This document shows positions 23,401-34,559 of a DNA stretch of 64,000 bases, piece by piece. The notes under the pieces are model-generated. The model had not been told where the DNA came from and did no database searches. It was given only the letters and a program-made list of their open reading frames with translations. The first letter of the stretch is position 1, and each line of letters opens with the position of its first letter. Source of the DNA: Asparagopsis taxiformis (lineage: Eukaryota; Rhodophyta; Florideophyceae; Bonnemaisoniales; Bonnemaisoniaceae); the NCBI GenBank assembly GCA_030407315.1, contig JALQPE010000284.1, forward strand, positions 19,821 to 83,820, given 5' to 3'. The position numbers and the translations under genes were made by a program.

Positions 23401-25104
23401 ACAAATGGGCAAGTCGAACGGTATAACCGTACTCTATTGAGCATGCTACGTAATTACGTAAATGATAACCAGGACGACTGGGATGTCTACGCATCAGCGT
23501 TAACCTATGCGTACAACACGCACGTGCATCGCACAACGGGAACTACACCCTTCGACCTCATCCTAAGCCGACCTCCACCGCCATATGCGACACACCATTC
23601 GGTGAAAAGGAGTGCAACGCCAGACGCGTTCACGAAGCAAGACTTCTTACGCCGTATTACGGATACCATTGATATGGCAGGTAAACGCCTTCACAGCGCG
23701 CAAGCACGCTACAAGCGTAACTTCGACCGGTCAATCCGGAAGTCTAAACGACTCATCACTACCGATGATTACGTTTATCTGGATAATCCAGAAGTCCGTG
23801 AACGGAACAAGCTAACTCCAATAGCTCAAGGTCCCTATAGGGTTATCCGTGCCGGACGGCGAACGGTTTACATCGACCGCGATGGTATCACCGAAAAGGT
23901 TAGTCTCGATAGAGTTGCACTCGCTCCGCGACCAACCGAGGAACCAACCTTGCCACCTAGGCCACAGTCCGTTAACGCACAAGCGTCACCATCAGGTGCA
24001 GACGCCCTCGCGCCGAATACACAACCACGCCAGCCGCCGGGCGACGGCCAACAATACGCGCCAAACAAATCACCTTCACCAACTCCTAATCAGGAATACC
24101 CCTTCAGGGATCAACCATCGTCTCCACGACAACCTACAATTAGGATAACACCTGAAGGTAGTGGTTTGGGACAAACCACCCTTCAGGAGGGGGCCCCCGA
24201 CGCTGTGCGCGTAAGCAAAAATTTTGCAACTCCCTCTCGGGATCAACCTTGTAGTCTTTCACCCTTCGGTAACTCACCCACAATTGGGAACGACGCACAC
24301 GACCCAAGTCGTTCACCCACCCAGCCGGTAACTACCAACCGCAATCGCACACAATTGCGAAGAAGTCAACAAAGACGCCATGACAACTCTGCCAATGCAG
24401 ACCAAGACCAAGACGTCAACCCAGACCGGGCTCTTACATCGCACAAGCGAACGTTGCGACAAGACACGACAAATGTCGACGCTGCTGAAGCCGCCCGAAG
24501 ACGTTCAAACCGCACAATTGCGACGAGAGGACAACCATCCAGGTCATGCGTACAGACGCCGAGTTCCCCTCAACGGGACGCGAACGCTCCATCGGGAGCC
24601 GAACTTCACATAGCGAACCAAGCAAGTCAAGCACCCGCCCATTTGGCAATACCCAAACCGGGTCGACAAACTCGCTCAAGCGCGAAGAAGAAGAAAGCCA
24701 CGGCAAACCCCGTAAGGTCTTTGGAAACCACCCCCAATGGGGAACAAGAGAAAGCGCCACAGGGTACGCAGCCGAACTCGGAACGAGTAGCTCTCCCTGA
24801 AGGGACGAAGGAAACCCCAGAGGGAAGTAGCGACGCCGAACGCGCAACCTCAGAGGAGGAATATCCCATCGATGATCTCCTAGATTACGTCACTGACGAC
24901 GACGGGGAACAATGGTTCCTGGTGAAGTGGTATGGCTACCGAAAGCCGACATGGACGCAACGCGCGAACGTCCCCCCTGAATGGGCATCAAGGTACTTCC
25001 GTCGAAGACAACACCGCGAAGGTGACAGGCAACCACGCCGAGCGCGCACGCGCAAACCCAAGAGAGGGAAGAAGATGCGTAACCCCACAGGGATAAGAAC
25101 CTAA
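20356..25104 (+). CDS. pol: Pol polyprotein with chromodomain
   Basis: 1582 codons in one frame. Domains in order: rest of the protease (residues 1-75); reverse transcriptase with KKDGKLRFCVDYRGLND and the catalytic YLDD near 451; RNase H (about 600-735, TDASAYQIG, TDHNALRW); integrase zinc finger (HHGILAGHPGQ...CSACARN, about 855-900); integrase catalytic D (near 920), D (LSDNGPQF, near 983) and E (QVERYNR, near 1019); a GPY/F-type region (PIAQGPYRVIRAGRR); a low-complexity linker (about 1190-1490); and a chromodomain (YPIDDLLDY...WFLVKWYGYRKPTW, about 1500-1550). The chromodomain places it among chromoviruses, which use it to target histone marks. The listed ATG is only the first in this frame; translation probably enters from the protease frame. 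Confidence 0.94.
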   Translation: MKGAYPNNWEQFQVPTGKVPQLADANGNPLRIKGKIILSLQLGHKSFEEEFFVAPKLAVPLILGTGAMNTHVDAIRCRAQRIDIHDGGSIAILVMSPTRKTSPTLSCYVDASRPSNGINLDRQPHGIRLSQSVNVPPRSQVTTTVVCAGGGLSILSPRDRILHRHRVSIPNGVAEVIPRQEFLTILTNFGTSDKYLPKGTIIGYALRAPERPMRPMALSRSTPSSQEASTMVTTLPQEQEAEATQPSSWKQEVSLDHLGQIPLRERILSMLSRHESMWDGSLGDIRATEHRIDIVEGSKPRRQQPYRMGPARREIARKEITSMLEKGVIEPSTSEWASPVVLVPKKDGKLRFCVDYRGLNDITVNDVYPLPRMDDCIDSLGDAQVFTTLDCNSGYWQIPVAQDDRDKTAFTSHLGTYRFKRLPFGLKNAPATFQRAIDIILSSVRWQTCLIYLDDVIVFSRDEAEHLHHVDQVLSLLREAGVTLKLTKCHFFEKKVDYLGHVVMPGKLAVAQNATSAIADAIFPQTPTQMRSFLGSCGVFRRFIKGYAAIAHPLNEMLTKDSLPKFGKEPPTEDQQRAFNALKEVMIKPPILALPKLGQPYTVDTDASAYQIGCALLQQQGEENDLKPIGYWSRTLTKPERGYSPTERECLAVVWAVTILRPYLEQTKFVVRTDHNALRWLMNINDPSGRLCRGRLRLAEFDYQIVYRPGRVHQLPDALSRVETNGETPVTIDDEIPTLLATHAPLGETSLDDDTDVWFYDLSLARDHAKEAPNRNGTPVLTTHPQTENYCPITLQEWLEEQRTDDFCQQALASQKSDSLFFEDEDGVLCRKSRLDGSSQIVVPKALRQRLLTMCHHGILAGHPGQNRMYDTMRLSYYWPAMAADITGTVERCSACARNRLRLRKHASTLQLFPATTPLDDVAIDLLGPLPRTKKGNVHLLVISCRFSRLTQVVPLRSITAYHVAVAFCTHWVFKYGPPRTLLSDNGPQFASKFFQAVCLQLGTKNVFTTAYHPQTNGQVERYNRTLLSMLRNYVNDNQDDWDVYASALTYAYNTHVHRTTGTTPFDLILSRPPPPYATHHSVKRSATPDAFTKQDFLRRITDTIDMAGKRLHSAQARYKRNFDRSIRKSKRLITTDDYVYLDNPEVRERNKLTPIAQGPYRVIRAGRRTVYIDRDGITEKVSLDRVALAPRPTEEPTLPPRPQSVNAQASPSGADALAPNTQPRQPPGDGQQYAPNKSPSPTPNQEYPFRDQPSSPRQPTIRITPEGSGLGQTTLQEGAPDAVRVSKNFATPSRDQPCSLSPFGNSPTIGNDAHDPSRSPTQPVTTNRNRTQLRRSQQRRHDNSANADQDQDVNPDRALTSHKRTLRQDTTNVDAAEAARRRSNRTIATRGQPSRSCVQTPSSPQRDANAPSGAELHIANQASQAPAHLAIPKPGRQTRSSAKKKKATANPVRSLETTPNGEQEKAPQGTQPNSERVALPEGTKETPEGSSDAERATSEEEYPIDDLLDYVTDDDGEQWFLVKWYGYRKPTWTQRANVPPEWASRYFRRRQHREGDRQPRRARTRKPKRGKKMRNPTGIRT

Positions 25105-25384
25105 CAAGGTACCCACTGGGTGGAGCTACCAAACCTCGGAGGGTCAAGCCAAAAAGGGCGCACTTTATCACCGCCAACCGGAGCCATTGCGGAAATTAAG
25201 ATTTTCAGGAAATGAAAAAATTGCCAAAAAAGGGTCTCAACAAACAAATCCGCACGTCAGCGTGATGATGCATCTTTAATGTACCTCAGAGGTGCCTCAG
25301 GACTACCTGATGAACAATGGCGCAACGCAAAAGCGTGTTCAAACTATCGTTAGAGGTTATTCTCCCAAAGGCAATTGCCAGTCC

Positions 25385-28300
25385 TTAGCGACGATAATGG
25401 CTAGAAGGCCGAGGCCGATGAGAGGCAGACGGTGCCGTAGGGGCAGGAGCGCGTACATTCGTCGAAGGACGAGGATGGCGGGGTGCAACCCTTGCGAAGG
25501 TAGGATTACGACGCAAACCGCGTTGCGGAACTGCACTAGAACCCCGACGACGGGCAGGCACAGGGCCATGCGAAGACGCAACCGCAGAGGCGGATAACCC
25601 AACTGCTGGGATGGACGCGGGAGGCGGAGAAACATCTGGCGACTCAGGCGACCCTAACCGGGCATCAAGACGCGCAAGTAAAGGATTACTAGCATCCGCA
25701 GCACCCACGGGGGAATGAAGACGAGTACGCACGTTGCGTTCGGGAAGACCCTCATCGGGAGACCTAGCGCGACGACGCGAGTAACCAGGCTGAACTGCCT
25801 CCTCGCCACCCTCTTCGGGAATAACTGCTTGCTGCAGTAGACGCCTGGCGTCCTCCAACTCACCTTCTAATTCCCCAATCCGGGTTCGCAATTCTGCTGC
25901 CTCCAGGCGTGCGGCCTCAACCTCCCTATCCGCTGTGCGGCGACGCTCTCGGGCGATGTTACGCTGTTCGCGTCCTTGCTTATAGCGAGCAGCTAACGTG
26001 ATGCACGACAATGCGAGTCCATCCAACGCGGATCTTACGATGTAACGCCCATTGGCAGAGGCAAAAATGGAAGCCACCGTACCATCCCCGAGATCATCGG
26101 CCAACCGCCGCACATGCGGAATCGATAGCAATTCGCGACTCGACAATTCCCCACGTAGGATATCAACAGCAGGAGGCTGACGCGTGACTACATCATCACC
26201 GTTCACGGATGGCTCAGAGCCTTGGTCGGATGTCAGAAGCGCCTCCATGGCGGGACCCACTTGGGATGAAGGGGCAGCTGTAGGCTGAGGGGTTGGCGCG
26301 GTAGGCGCGACGGTCATCGGGACCTGACTTTCGTACAAGTCATCAGCACCACTGGGTGGTAAGGAAGCAACGGGAGCGAAGCTCCGTCCTGCGTAAGGCG
26401 AACGCCCAGCTGGGCCCCCCGCCTCGGCGGCCGTCCACCACGGACGCGGCACAAATGCCTCGCCAACAGGCTGATATTTGTAAGAGTCGGGGTGACCGTC
26501 GGAATACCTGTCAGGCTCCACGCCGTAATACCCATCTTCGGTGAACTCACCATCTCTGCGATAAGGCGGCAGCTCTGCGACTGTACCATCTCGATGGTTT
26601 AACACGTTAATACGTAACGCCCTCACCGGCAAGTCAACAGTCCTGTAGATAACCACCTTCTCCGGTGCCACTCCCGTGATGTTGGTACTGACCAATTCCT
26701 GCGGATAATCATCACCCCCAAGGGCCACCTTCAGCAACCGACGCACTACCGAACCAGGTAACTCCCGACTATAGGGGACCACGTCCGACACCGGAACCTT
26801 CGGGATATCGTACCAAGTACTGCTCACCCTATTGAGGAGTTCCTCCGCCATCACCAGCACAAACCCCCGCGTCTCGGCGGTACGAGCCAACTCGATACCT
26901 ATAAGGATATCCCTCTCCAACTCGAGGTACGATCGGAACCTGTCCATTCGCCATTCGGGCGCGTCGCGAAGAGCGGAATTGTGGAAATACACCAGCGACG
27001 GAGGGTCGGCAACGGGCAAACACATCGGTGGAGATGACTTGCCTTCCCAAGTGGGATCATCCCATAGCGGGTCCAAATCTTCCCTAGCTACCTCCATGGG
27101 TCTAGTGGCCGGCTCAGCAGAGCTACCATGACGGTGCGCGAACACGCGATAATCATTCGCCGTCACCTGACGCCCCATCCTTCGGGAAGTAACCCTAGCG
27201 TGCAAACGCATATGATGCTCGTAGCTACCCGTATCGGGACGTGGAGGGTACGCAAACCAGCGTGACCGAACCATCGGTAGATCCGCTACGGAGCCTTGGT
27301 ACGATTCCTCTTGGAACAAGCGACGATTCATACGTTCGACGTAAAGCGCATCTCCGGGATGGAGCAGGAAAGTCCTGTCGCTACATAGCGTATGGGGGAC
27401 ACGGAAGTGACGCATAGGGCGACTCGAAGGGAGACGGGAGTAAGCCGACCAACATTCGTTTTGAACCTGATGGTTTTGACCCCGGAGGGAGCCCATGAGA
27501 AGCATATCGCGACGTAACTCGCTTCTCGGGCGATCCGTAAAGTCCCTACGAGGGAGTCGCGCAAACGGGTAGTGTTCCCAAGGAGCGGCGAGCTCACGCC
27601 TGAAAGGCAAGGCTTGCGAGTCGAATACCACCAGTTCATCAGCATTGGCTGGGTAGAATTCTCCCATGGAGCGCCAATTGGCAGTCGGCTTAGGTGCCCG
27701 AGGGGGAGTGTCGTGTGACGGAACAGCTGGTGCTGGAGCAGACGCAACCGCGTAAGGGTCAACTAGGGCGGTGCCCGACGGTCTTACGCCTACAGAGGCA
27801 TCGGCGGCAGCCGCACCAGACCCACTTCGGGTAACTCTGCCAGTAGAGGCATATGGGTCTATGACCTTCTCGACAGGTTGAGCATTAGCCTTTTCGGCTG
27901 CTGCCTTCTTGGCTTCTGCTCGAGCAGCCTCGCGGCGCAACTCTTCTTCCCTACGCTTTCGAGCGTCCGCCAGTATCTGTTGGTTGCGGCGGCCATAGTC
28001 CTCATAGGGATTCGCTGAAGCGTCATGACCAGAAGAGGTACGAGCCGCCGGGGCGGAAGGACGAGAAGTAATCGGACGCGAACTTGGCGAAGGCCTGACG
28101 TTCGGCTGCCTTGTTGGCCTGGGCGTAGCGCCTCCCTCGGCGACGACTTCTATCACCTCCTCGGTGTCGGCCGGCATGGCTCCCCTTGGAGACGGGCCGG
28201 CGGCCTTCGATGACTCACCTTCGCGTGACGGCGGATTAACCGATGACGGTTTGACACTTGCCACTGGGGTGGAAGGCTTCGGGGAAGCAGGCGATTCAGC

Positions 28301-28651
28301 CGGAACAGAGTCGCGCTCTTGTGCGCTTGCCCTGGTAGGGGGGACCGTCTCTTCGGAACGCGCTTGTGTGTTCACAACCTTGCCAGCAGGCGACGCTGGA
28401 TCAGCGGTGCCTTTGGCGGCAGTCGAACGCGTTCGCGTTTGCGATTGAGCCGCGGTGGCTGACGGCACGCGTGGCGCTGAAGTCGACGAAGACTTAGCCG
28501 GTGTAGGCGGAACCCCGGTGCGGGAGGAGGAAGCCTAGTGGCGCGTCGTGGGACGGCGAACGCTGGAGCGTGTGGTAGGACGGTTGGGCGAACCCATATT
28601 GTCTCCTTCCTCTTCAGAGGATTCGAATTGAATCGGAGCACGAGGGGTCAT
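25385..28651 (-). CDS. Long antisense accessory ORF of the Gypsy element
   Basis: A 1027-codon open stretch lies on the strand opposite to gag-pol, between pol and the 3' LTR. The open part as such begins with GTG at 28468. The same frame continues upstream across one TAG (28537-28535) to ATG codons near 28651 (MTPRAPIQFESSEEEGDNM), so the gene may be about 1090 codons with one amber codon. The N-terminal third is Ser/Pro/Ala/Arg-rich and has a Lys/Arg/Ala helix (near 28000-27900). A globular middle (about 27650-26400) has no known motif. A coiled coil (REQRNIARERRRTADREVEA... to about 25830) and a basic tail follow. Function unknown. Such extra ORFs are known in some plant Ty3 elements, but I see no envelope features. 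Confidence 0.6.
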
Positions 28652-29138
28652 CCTAAAAGCCAGTAGAGGCGATGACGGACGTTGATAAAAACCCTGAAGC
28701 GGGACGAACAAGTAGCCTATTGGCTTAAGTCTCCGGGAGGGAGCTGCGCTATTCAACCCAGGAAGGGGGATCGCGAGGCAATGGGCCGAAACGGCGAATG
28801 CAAGCCTCGAATTGGCACCGCTCGTGCGATCACGCGGCTAATTATTTAGCAGATGGACGCAAAAACCCTTTGAGGGATAATGGAAAGGACGCGAATGCGT
28901 GGACGCAGTTGGACACCGAAGGGGTGAATACGCTGTGTTGCGTTAGGGCGATGATGAACCTGAAACAGGTATTGATTCCAATAGGAAACGGTCGGGCGGA
29001 ACTCGGGAAGAGTCGGATGGACAACACATTTAGTGTGCACGCGCCGCGCGCGGGAAAATTTTGAATTGCACAATGCAACGGCCACAGCCAAAAATTGTAA
29101 TTTATTTGATCAAATTTTGTCGGGACGACAAATCTCTC

Positions 29139-29149
29139 AGGAGGGGGCC
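29139..29149 (+). promoter_or_regulatory. Polypurine tract of Gypsy element
   Basis: AGGAGGGGGCC directly precedes the 3' LTR, the expected place for plus-strand DNA priming. Confidence 0.6.
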
Positions 29150-29150
29150 G

Positions 29151-29833
29151 TGTCGTACCGCCTGGCGGTCCTCGCTGATCGAGCCGTGTCGCTTCCCTAT
29201 TGGGTACCCACTTACGGGATGTGCCAATCAGAAGGCACCAGCCAACTGGCGTGTTTCCTATACTTAGGACCAGCTATGGCTGACAAATAACCCCACCCGG
29301 GCCTATCGGCCCCGGCCAAGACCCCACAAGGGGCAAATTTTAACTTAGGCTGATCAGCCATACATTACAATGTAAGCCTATTGGCAATGACCTCGCGGGT
29401 AGGCGAGCGCCAGTAATTGGGTTCTGATTGGTCACTAACTGGATATTTATTCCTAACCACTAACCCTAGCTTACAGTAGACTTAGTATAAAACGGCCACT
29501 GGAATAGCCAGTAGGTACGGTTTCTAGAGTAACGTAAACTCAAGTGGAATTACGACCCACAGGAACAGTGTTCGCATACCTATTGTTCAACCCCTCTCCG
29601 GGAAAACCTTAGGGTTAGCCAACAGCTCGACGGATTACGTAATCTTGCTCCATTAATACGCACCTCGCGTGAGCGCTATAATCGCACAACCCCCTCCGGG
29701 TAGCGATACCTTCTCTCTTACGAGACTACCCGCCGGGTACCTATAAGTTTCATCTGCTCTACCACTTCCTCTACCGAGGCTCGGGACACCTGTCGGGTGG
29801 TTTGCCGCTCTAGCGGATTTTCTACCTGCTACA
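29151..29833 (+). repeat. 3' LTR
   Basis: Near-identical partner of 17374-18056. Followed by the TSD CATAC at 29834-29838. Confidence 0.95.
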
Positions 29834-32150
29834 CATACCACGGATAAGGATACTGGTTATGGTACAAGTCAGTGCCTCTCCTGAGCGCCTCAACCATATG
29901 CACTGCAATCAAATACACTCACAATTGTCCACAAAGTCAACATTCATTTCTTTCAACGCACCCTGACATAGTAGATGCTCATTGATCCGATTCAGCGTCT
30001 CGCGACGATTGTCGTATGCTTGTTCGATGGGTGCTAATCCTTCCTGCTGCAATTGATTGAGAGGTGAAATAGTTGTATACTGCCCATTCAATCTTGCCAG
30101 TGGTAAAATCGCAAGATTGGCGTCATGCTTGTACGGCAATCGCGCAAACATAATGGGAGCGAAGCGGCGACTTTACAGCAATCGGACCATGAACGATTAC
30201 ATTATCATCCCTTCATCAATTGAGATGTGAGGACCGTCCGTGAGACATCTGCACTGCCGCTTTGGCCCTCCATCGAGCTATAGTCGCGCCATTCCACCTC
30301 GATTCTTGCTGACGATTGTTTTGTCAATGGTTGCACCTCGACATATTCGCTCCCGGTTAAAATGGGTGACATTACTCCACTAATCCACTTTGCAATTCAC
30401 ATAGCACATAGTCATATCTCCAAAAAGACAGAGAATATTGGCCATTCACCAATTCATTCCCATCACCATCACCTTCGTCTAGCTCTCGCCCGCTAATATC
30501 ACTGTGCTGAACATGTTCAAATCTGGAGCCATATAGTAACAAATCGCTGAGGACCTTTGTAGTATAACAAACTCATTGATGAAAGATAGAAATAGTTCCG
30601 CTGTGAGCATTTGACGTTGGCTACATTAGTCGATGGTGTCGGGAAGCAGTTGAGGAGCTGCGCGGTGGAGAGTAGCCATGATTGAGAGAACAAGGTAGAA
30701 AGGTCAGTATGAAAGGCTGTTGGTGAAAGGAGTGTCTCGCAAGGGCTTGGATTCGTAACAACAATCTGCCACAGAATTATTTTCGCGGTCGGCGTAAAGC
30801 TCCATACAGATCGCCTCCAGTGACTCAAGTTTCTTGACATGGTCCAGATAATGGAGCGGAGGTTCTTCATCGTCACAAGTTGGCAGTCCTATGCGACGAA
30901 AATGACGACAAGCACGCTTCGTTCCCCCATCATTGTTGCCCCGTTGCGCCTGTGAGACTTGTTCGAGAACATGCGAAACTTGGCTAACAAATCGTTTGAC
31001 ATTCGTGATGTGATAAAGGCCTCCACTTCGCGAAGCTGCTCCCAGGGAACCGGCGTGCTTTCGGGAAGTCTCAACAGTGCACGAGGCGTATATTTGAGTG
31101 TGCTGGGATACGCTTACTTCTCTCAGTGGACATTCTTAGCGTTCATGTCGCCATGATATCTCATAATCTTCACAAAGAATCTGGAGATATGTCCTGTTCA
31201 TGCGTATCGTTGAACCGAGAAAAGTACCCTCTACGCACTGGCGCGCGCTTCGCGCGCGTGTATCCGATCGGCCGGAATTGTATTTGCCAGAGCAGGCAAG
31301 TCTTGGCTCGCAATCCCCAAATATTTCCCATTCCAATATACCCATACACTCTCACATACTATGGTAGTGTAGCATGTCCTCATAACTACCGTATTCGCAT
31401 CTCTATCTAGGCTTGAATACACTTTTACAGGACTGGATTATAGTGTCGCAACTGCAGAAAGAGCACCCTGTCCATACACCATTCTCCCTCTACTTCTCTG
31501 TACACTACTGAAATGGCCATGTGCAGCGGTTGCTAGGGAAGTTGCACGGCACATGGCCAAGTACAACTGAGCGTGCCATGTGTGCAACGTGTGGTCATAT
31601 GAGCCAGTAGGACCATAGTATTTCGTAAAGTATCGTAATGTACAGTGCGAAGTGGGCGAGTAGATTATGAGATTCGCTGCTGCTGAATTTTTTATTGGGT
31701 AGTTGGGGGTTGATTTTTGGATGTAACTATGAAGGAGAACGAGTCGATTGGCTGGGAGGGGCTTTCGGCAAGCATTAAATACAGCAGAAATTTAATAGCG
31801 ATTTCAGGTAAATCGTTACTACAAGAAGCTTACCTTTGAGCTAGGCATTGTGCACTCATGAAGTGAACGCTTCCTAGAGACAGCTGTCCTCTTTAGTTTC
31901 TCGCAGTGCGTACCGATTGCAGCTTGTCCAGAAGCTACCCACAACATATAGGACACGTGTCCCATCGTCATGATACCAACTGAGGCAGAACAGAATCCAT
32001 ATAAACTGTTTAAAAGCTCAAAAAGCGCTCAAATCATATCCACCCGCTAGAATGAGGCTCCAATTAGCCCTTTACCAACAGCAAACATAAATCCAGACTT
32101 TTAAACTTTTCTGATATAAATATTTTTTCTGAATTACTGGAAATCAGTGT
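29834..32150 (-). repeat. Element 1 right inverted arm, outer part
   Basis: Reverse complement of about 5355-7670, ending with CTGGAAATCAGTGT at the right terminus. Carries the third copy of the dispersed repeat (31340-31816) and the GC hairpin with GAA loop (about 31241-31257). Followed by TSD TTTATA. Confidence 0.92.
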
Positions 32151-32156
32151 TTTATA

Positions 32157-34049
32157 CAGACAATATTCTCGTCAACTCCGGTGTAGTCTTACAATCATGG
32201 TTGCTGCGTACCAAAACAAATATCGAAGATCTGCGGCTCCAATTCATTGAATCAGAACAGATCGGAAGGGTCGTTTCCGAGCGTGAGCTCAATGCCACTA
32301 CACTTGCCGCTGACGATACGTACCGACCTGGGAGGCTTTTCCTACCTGATACTCACGTGAACTCTCCTGCGTACTGGAAATCCAAACTTCTTGATGTTCA
32401 AGCTTTGGTCGCGAGGCGGCAGTCCCCGTCTCTCCTTATTACGTTGACCATGAACCCGTGGCGCGAAGGAATGGGACGTCTTGGGTTGGACATTCAGAAC
32501 AGGTCTGCACATTCTGCTACTTGTGAAAAGCCCAGAGTGTTTGATCGCCCAGACATCGTTGCTCGCGTATACAATCAGATGGCGAATGATGTCATGACAG
32601 AGTTGGAAAAGAACGCAGAGCATTATTTCGGACGGAAGTGCATTGCAATCGCATGTAAGCTTGAATTTAAGGCTCGTAACACACCCCATCATCATATTAT
32701 TCTCTTTCTGGAGGGAGGAGTTCTCGAAGACATGGACGAAATAGATGGAATGATAAGCGCAGAGCTTCCCTCACAAAATGACGACCCTGAGCTTCGTGAA
32801 CTGGTCAAAAAGTTCAACAGACACAGACACTCCAGCTATTGCAGAGGAAGGGCCAGAAACGGGAGGTGTCGGTTTGGGTACGAGGATCTGCAGGTCAACC
32901 CGACCACGTATGTTGATGAAACGTGTGACCGAATAGTGTACCGTCGAAGGAGCAGTGAAGATCTCAAGGTAGTCCCTTACAACCCAAAACTCACGAAACG
33001 TTACAGGTGTCACATTAACGTGGAACGTACACAAGGGGGCGGGGCGGTTGCATACCTCATGAAGTACACTTTCAAGCCACCAAAACTTCACGATGTCTTC
33101 GTAAACTCCCGTGAAGAGTCCAGGGGAGCTTCGTCGAGTACTGCACCACGCAATCCAGCTCGAGACAACATTCGAAACGATATTAGGCTCTTCATGCGTG
33201 CCAGGGTTACTGGAACCGTCGAAGCAGCCTGGTCTCTATTCGAGTTCAGACATGTTCGAATCCATCCGACTGTCAATGCGTACACAATTCACCTTGATGG
33301 CGAGCGCCAAATGATCATAAGAAACCCTTACTTACCCAGTGAGATCCTAAATGACTCCCCGCTTCTTCGATACTACAAGCGCCCTGCATCGTACAGCTCT
33401 TTGAAATTTCTGGACTACATGGAAAAAGTGAAGCTCACGAAGAATCTGACTGCAACTCAGAGACGGGTAGACGTACTTCCACCCCGGGACTCTGGCTCAC
33501 CCCCTCACTATGTCATTGACAAAGGAGCAGATGGTGAGACAGTCGCGAGAATCCGTTTCGTCCCCCCCCTCAAACTCTGAGCTTTTCTCCCTCCGGATCA
33601 TGCTTCTTCACAAGGCTGTTTCGTCTTATAGCGATGCAAAAACAGTTGAAGGTCACCTCCACAGGTCTTTCCGAGATGCTGCTGTGGCGATGGGGCTTTA
33701 CGCAGACGGAAATGAGTTTGAGAAAAGCTTTGATGAAGCTGTTCGAATGCATTGCACCCCATCTAGTATGCGGTTTCAGCTGGTCACTCTGTACCAGCAA
33801 GGTGCTGATCCTGAACGAATGTACAATAAGCACAAGAACTTTTTGATGTCAGACATAAGTAGATCATCACCTGAAGCGAAAGAGCGAGAGTTGGCTTCAA
33901 GGCTCTTCTCCATATCTGATCAACATGGCGGAAAGTTATTGCGTGAGATTCCATATTTCCGGCACAAACTGCCTTCCAATTCTCGAACCTCAGAGTTTGA
34001 AAGAGCCCGCCAGGACGTCGAAACTTTGTCCTCCCCTTCTTCCCGGTAG
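32157..34049 (+). pseudogene. Helitron Rep (HUH-like) domain part, frameshifted
   Basis: The first frame (to 33580) contains PSLLITLTMNPW and LEFKARNTPHHHIILFLEGG. These correspond to Rep motif 1 and the HUH metal-binding motif of Helitron rolling-circle initiators; here the site reads PHHHI. The KYTFKP segment near 33063 may be the Rep tyrosine region. A run of eight C near 33566 shifts the frame, and the protein continues at 33510-34049 with a helicase-preceding region. The piece resumes exactly after element 1 and is cut again at 34056 by element 2. The product is inactive as it stands. Confidence 0.82.
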
Positions 34050-34055
34050 ACAATC
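34050..34055. repeat. 6-bp target-site duplication of element 2 (left)
   Basis: ACAATC precedes the left end AACACAGCATGAG. The same hexamer is at 60883-60888 after the right end. Confidence 0.8.
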
Positions 34056-34085
34056 AACACAGCATGAGGAAAAATGGCTATTTTT

Positions 34086-34530
34086 CCAGCCCAGAATTTA
34101 GTTCGTACAGTGGTGAAAAACCAGGCCACGTCGCTGGTTAAAACGATCCCCAACCTCTGGATAAGCCCCATCGAATATTTTAGTAAATTTGCTGGTGAAA
34201 TTCCAGTGCTTGTACAGTACGAGTGGCCTGGTTGAAAACCAGTGGTTTGGATGGTTTGGCCAGGGGGTACTGGTTTGCACCAGGCCACGGCGGTGGGTCG
34301 GACAGTGGTTATGATCCAGCGTACTGTGCTGGTTAATTTCAGGAGGTGATCTGGATTTTGACCAGCCAATGAAGTGGAGTATATCAGTTTTGGTGATGGA
34401 ATATGACCAGAGGGTAGGCTGGTTGTTGGCACAGTGAGTGCTGGTTGGAAACCAGCACATCAGCTGGTTGAAACCAGCCTACCCACTGGTTTTCAACCAG
34501 ACCCGACACTGGTTTGAAGCAGTCGAAAGA
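34086..34530. repeat. Left subterminal CTGGT/ACCAG motif cluster of element 2
   Basis: CTGGT or its complement recurs about every 15-30 bp (for example near 34132, 34190, 34227, 34238, 34270, 34330, 34441, 34463, 34484, 34509). A matching cluster sits at 60440-60848. Such clustered short motifs at both ends are typical of transposase binding regions. Confidence 0.65.
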
Positions 34531-34559
34531 CTGGAATAATTCCATCGTCTGAAGTAGAT

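Larger units (their letters stand above)
17374..29833 (+). mobile_element. Ty3/Gypsy chromovirus LTR retrotransposon with antisense ORF
   Basis: A complete element of 12.46 kb with 683-bp LTRs (TG...CA), a 5-bp TSD, gag, protease, RT, RNase H, integrase and a C-terminal chromodomain. The LTRs differ at only about three positions that I could see, so insertion was recent. It sits inside the right arm of element 1 and is therefore younger than element 1. The length is large for the clade because 4 kb downstream of pol carries a long antisense ORF. One frame break inside the protease region is the only obvious lesion in the sense genes. Confidence 0.95.
5355..32150. mobile_element. Element 1: giant foldback-type DNA transposon with DNA-methyltransferase cargo
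   Basis: The element is bounded by inverted ends starting ACACTGATTTCCAG and flanked by the 6-bp TSD TTTATA inside a Helitron gene. It spans 26.8 kb, of which about 12.5 kb is a later Gypsy insertion, leaving about 14.3 kb. The arms are about 3.6 kb each and nearly identical (short frames in the arms differ by about one residue in 80). The 7-kb centre holds a divergent pair: a DUF7869-like transposase candidate and a ParB-methyltransferase fusion. I do not recognise the superfamily. A 6-bp TSD is also known for Polintons, IS3EU and Dada elements, but no Polinton polymerase or capsid gene is present. Confidence 0.88.

Noticed and set aside
5355..32150. Polinton/Maverick because of the 6-bp duplication
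   Set aside because: No family-B DNA polymerase, packaging ATPase, capsid gene or c-integrase is present, and the termini do not begin with AG.
5355..32150. Inverted arms as pure assembly artefact
   Set aside because: TSDs flank the outer ends, the Helitron frame is restored on removal, and one arm alone has a Gypsy insertion with its own TSD.
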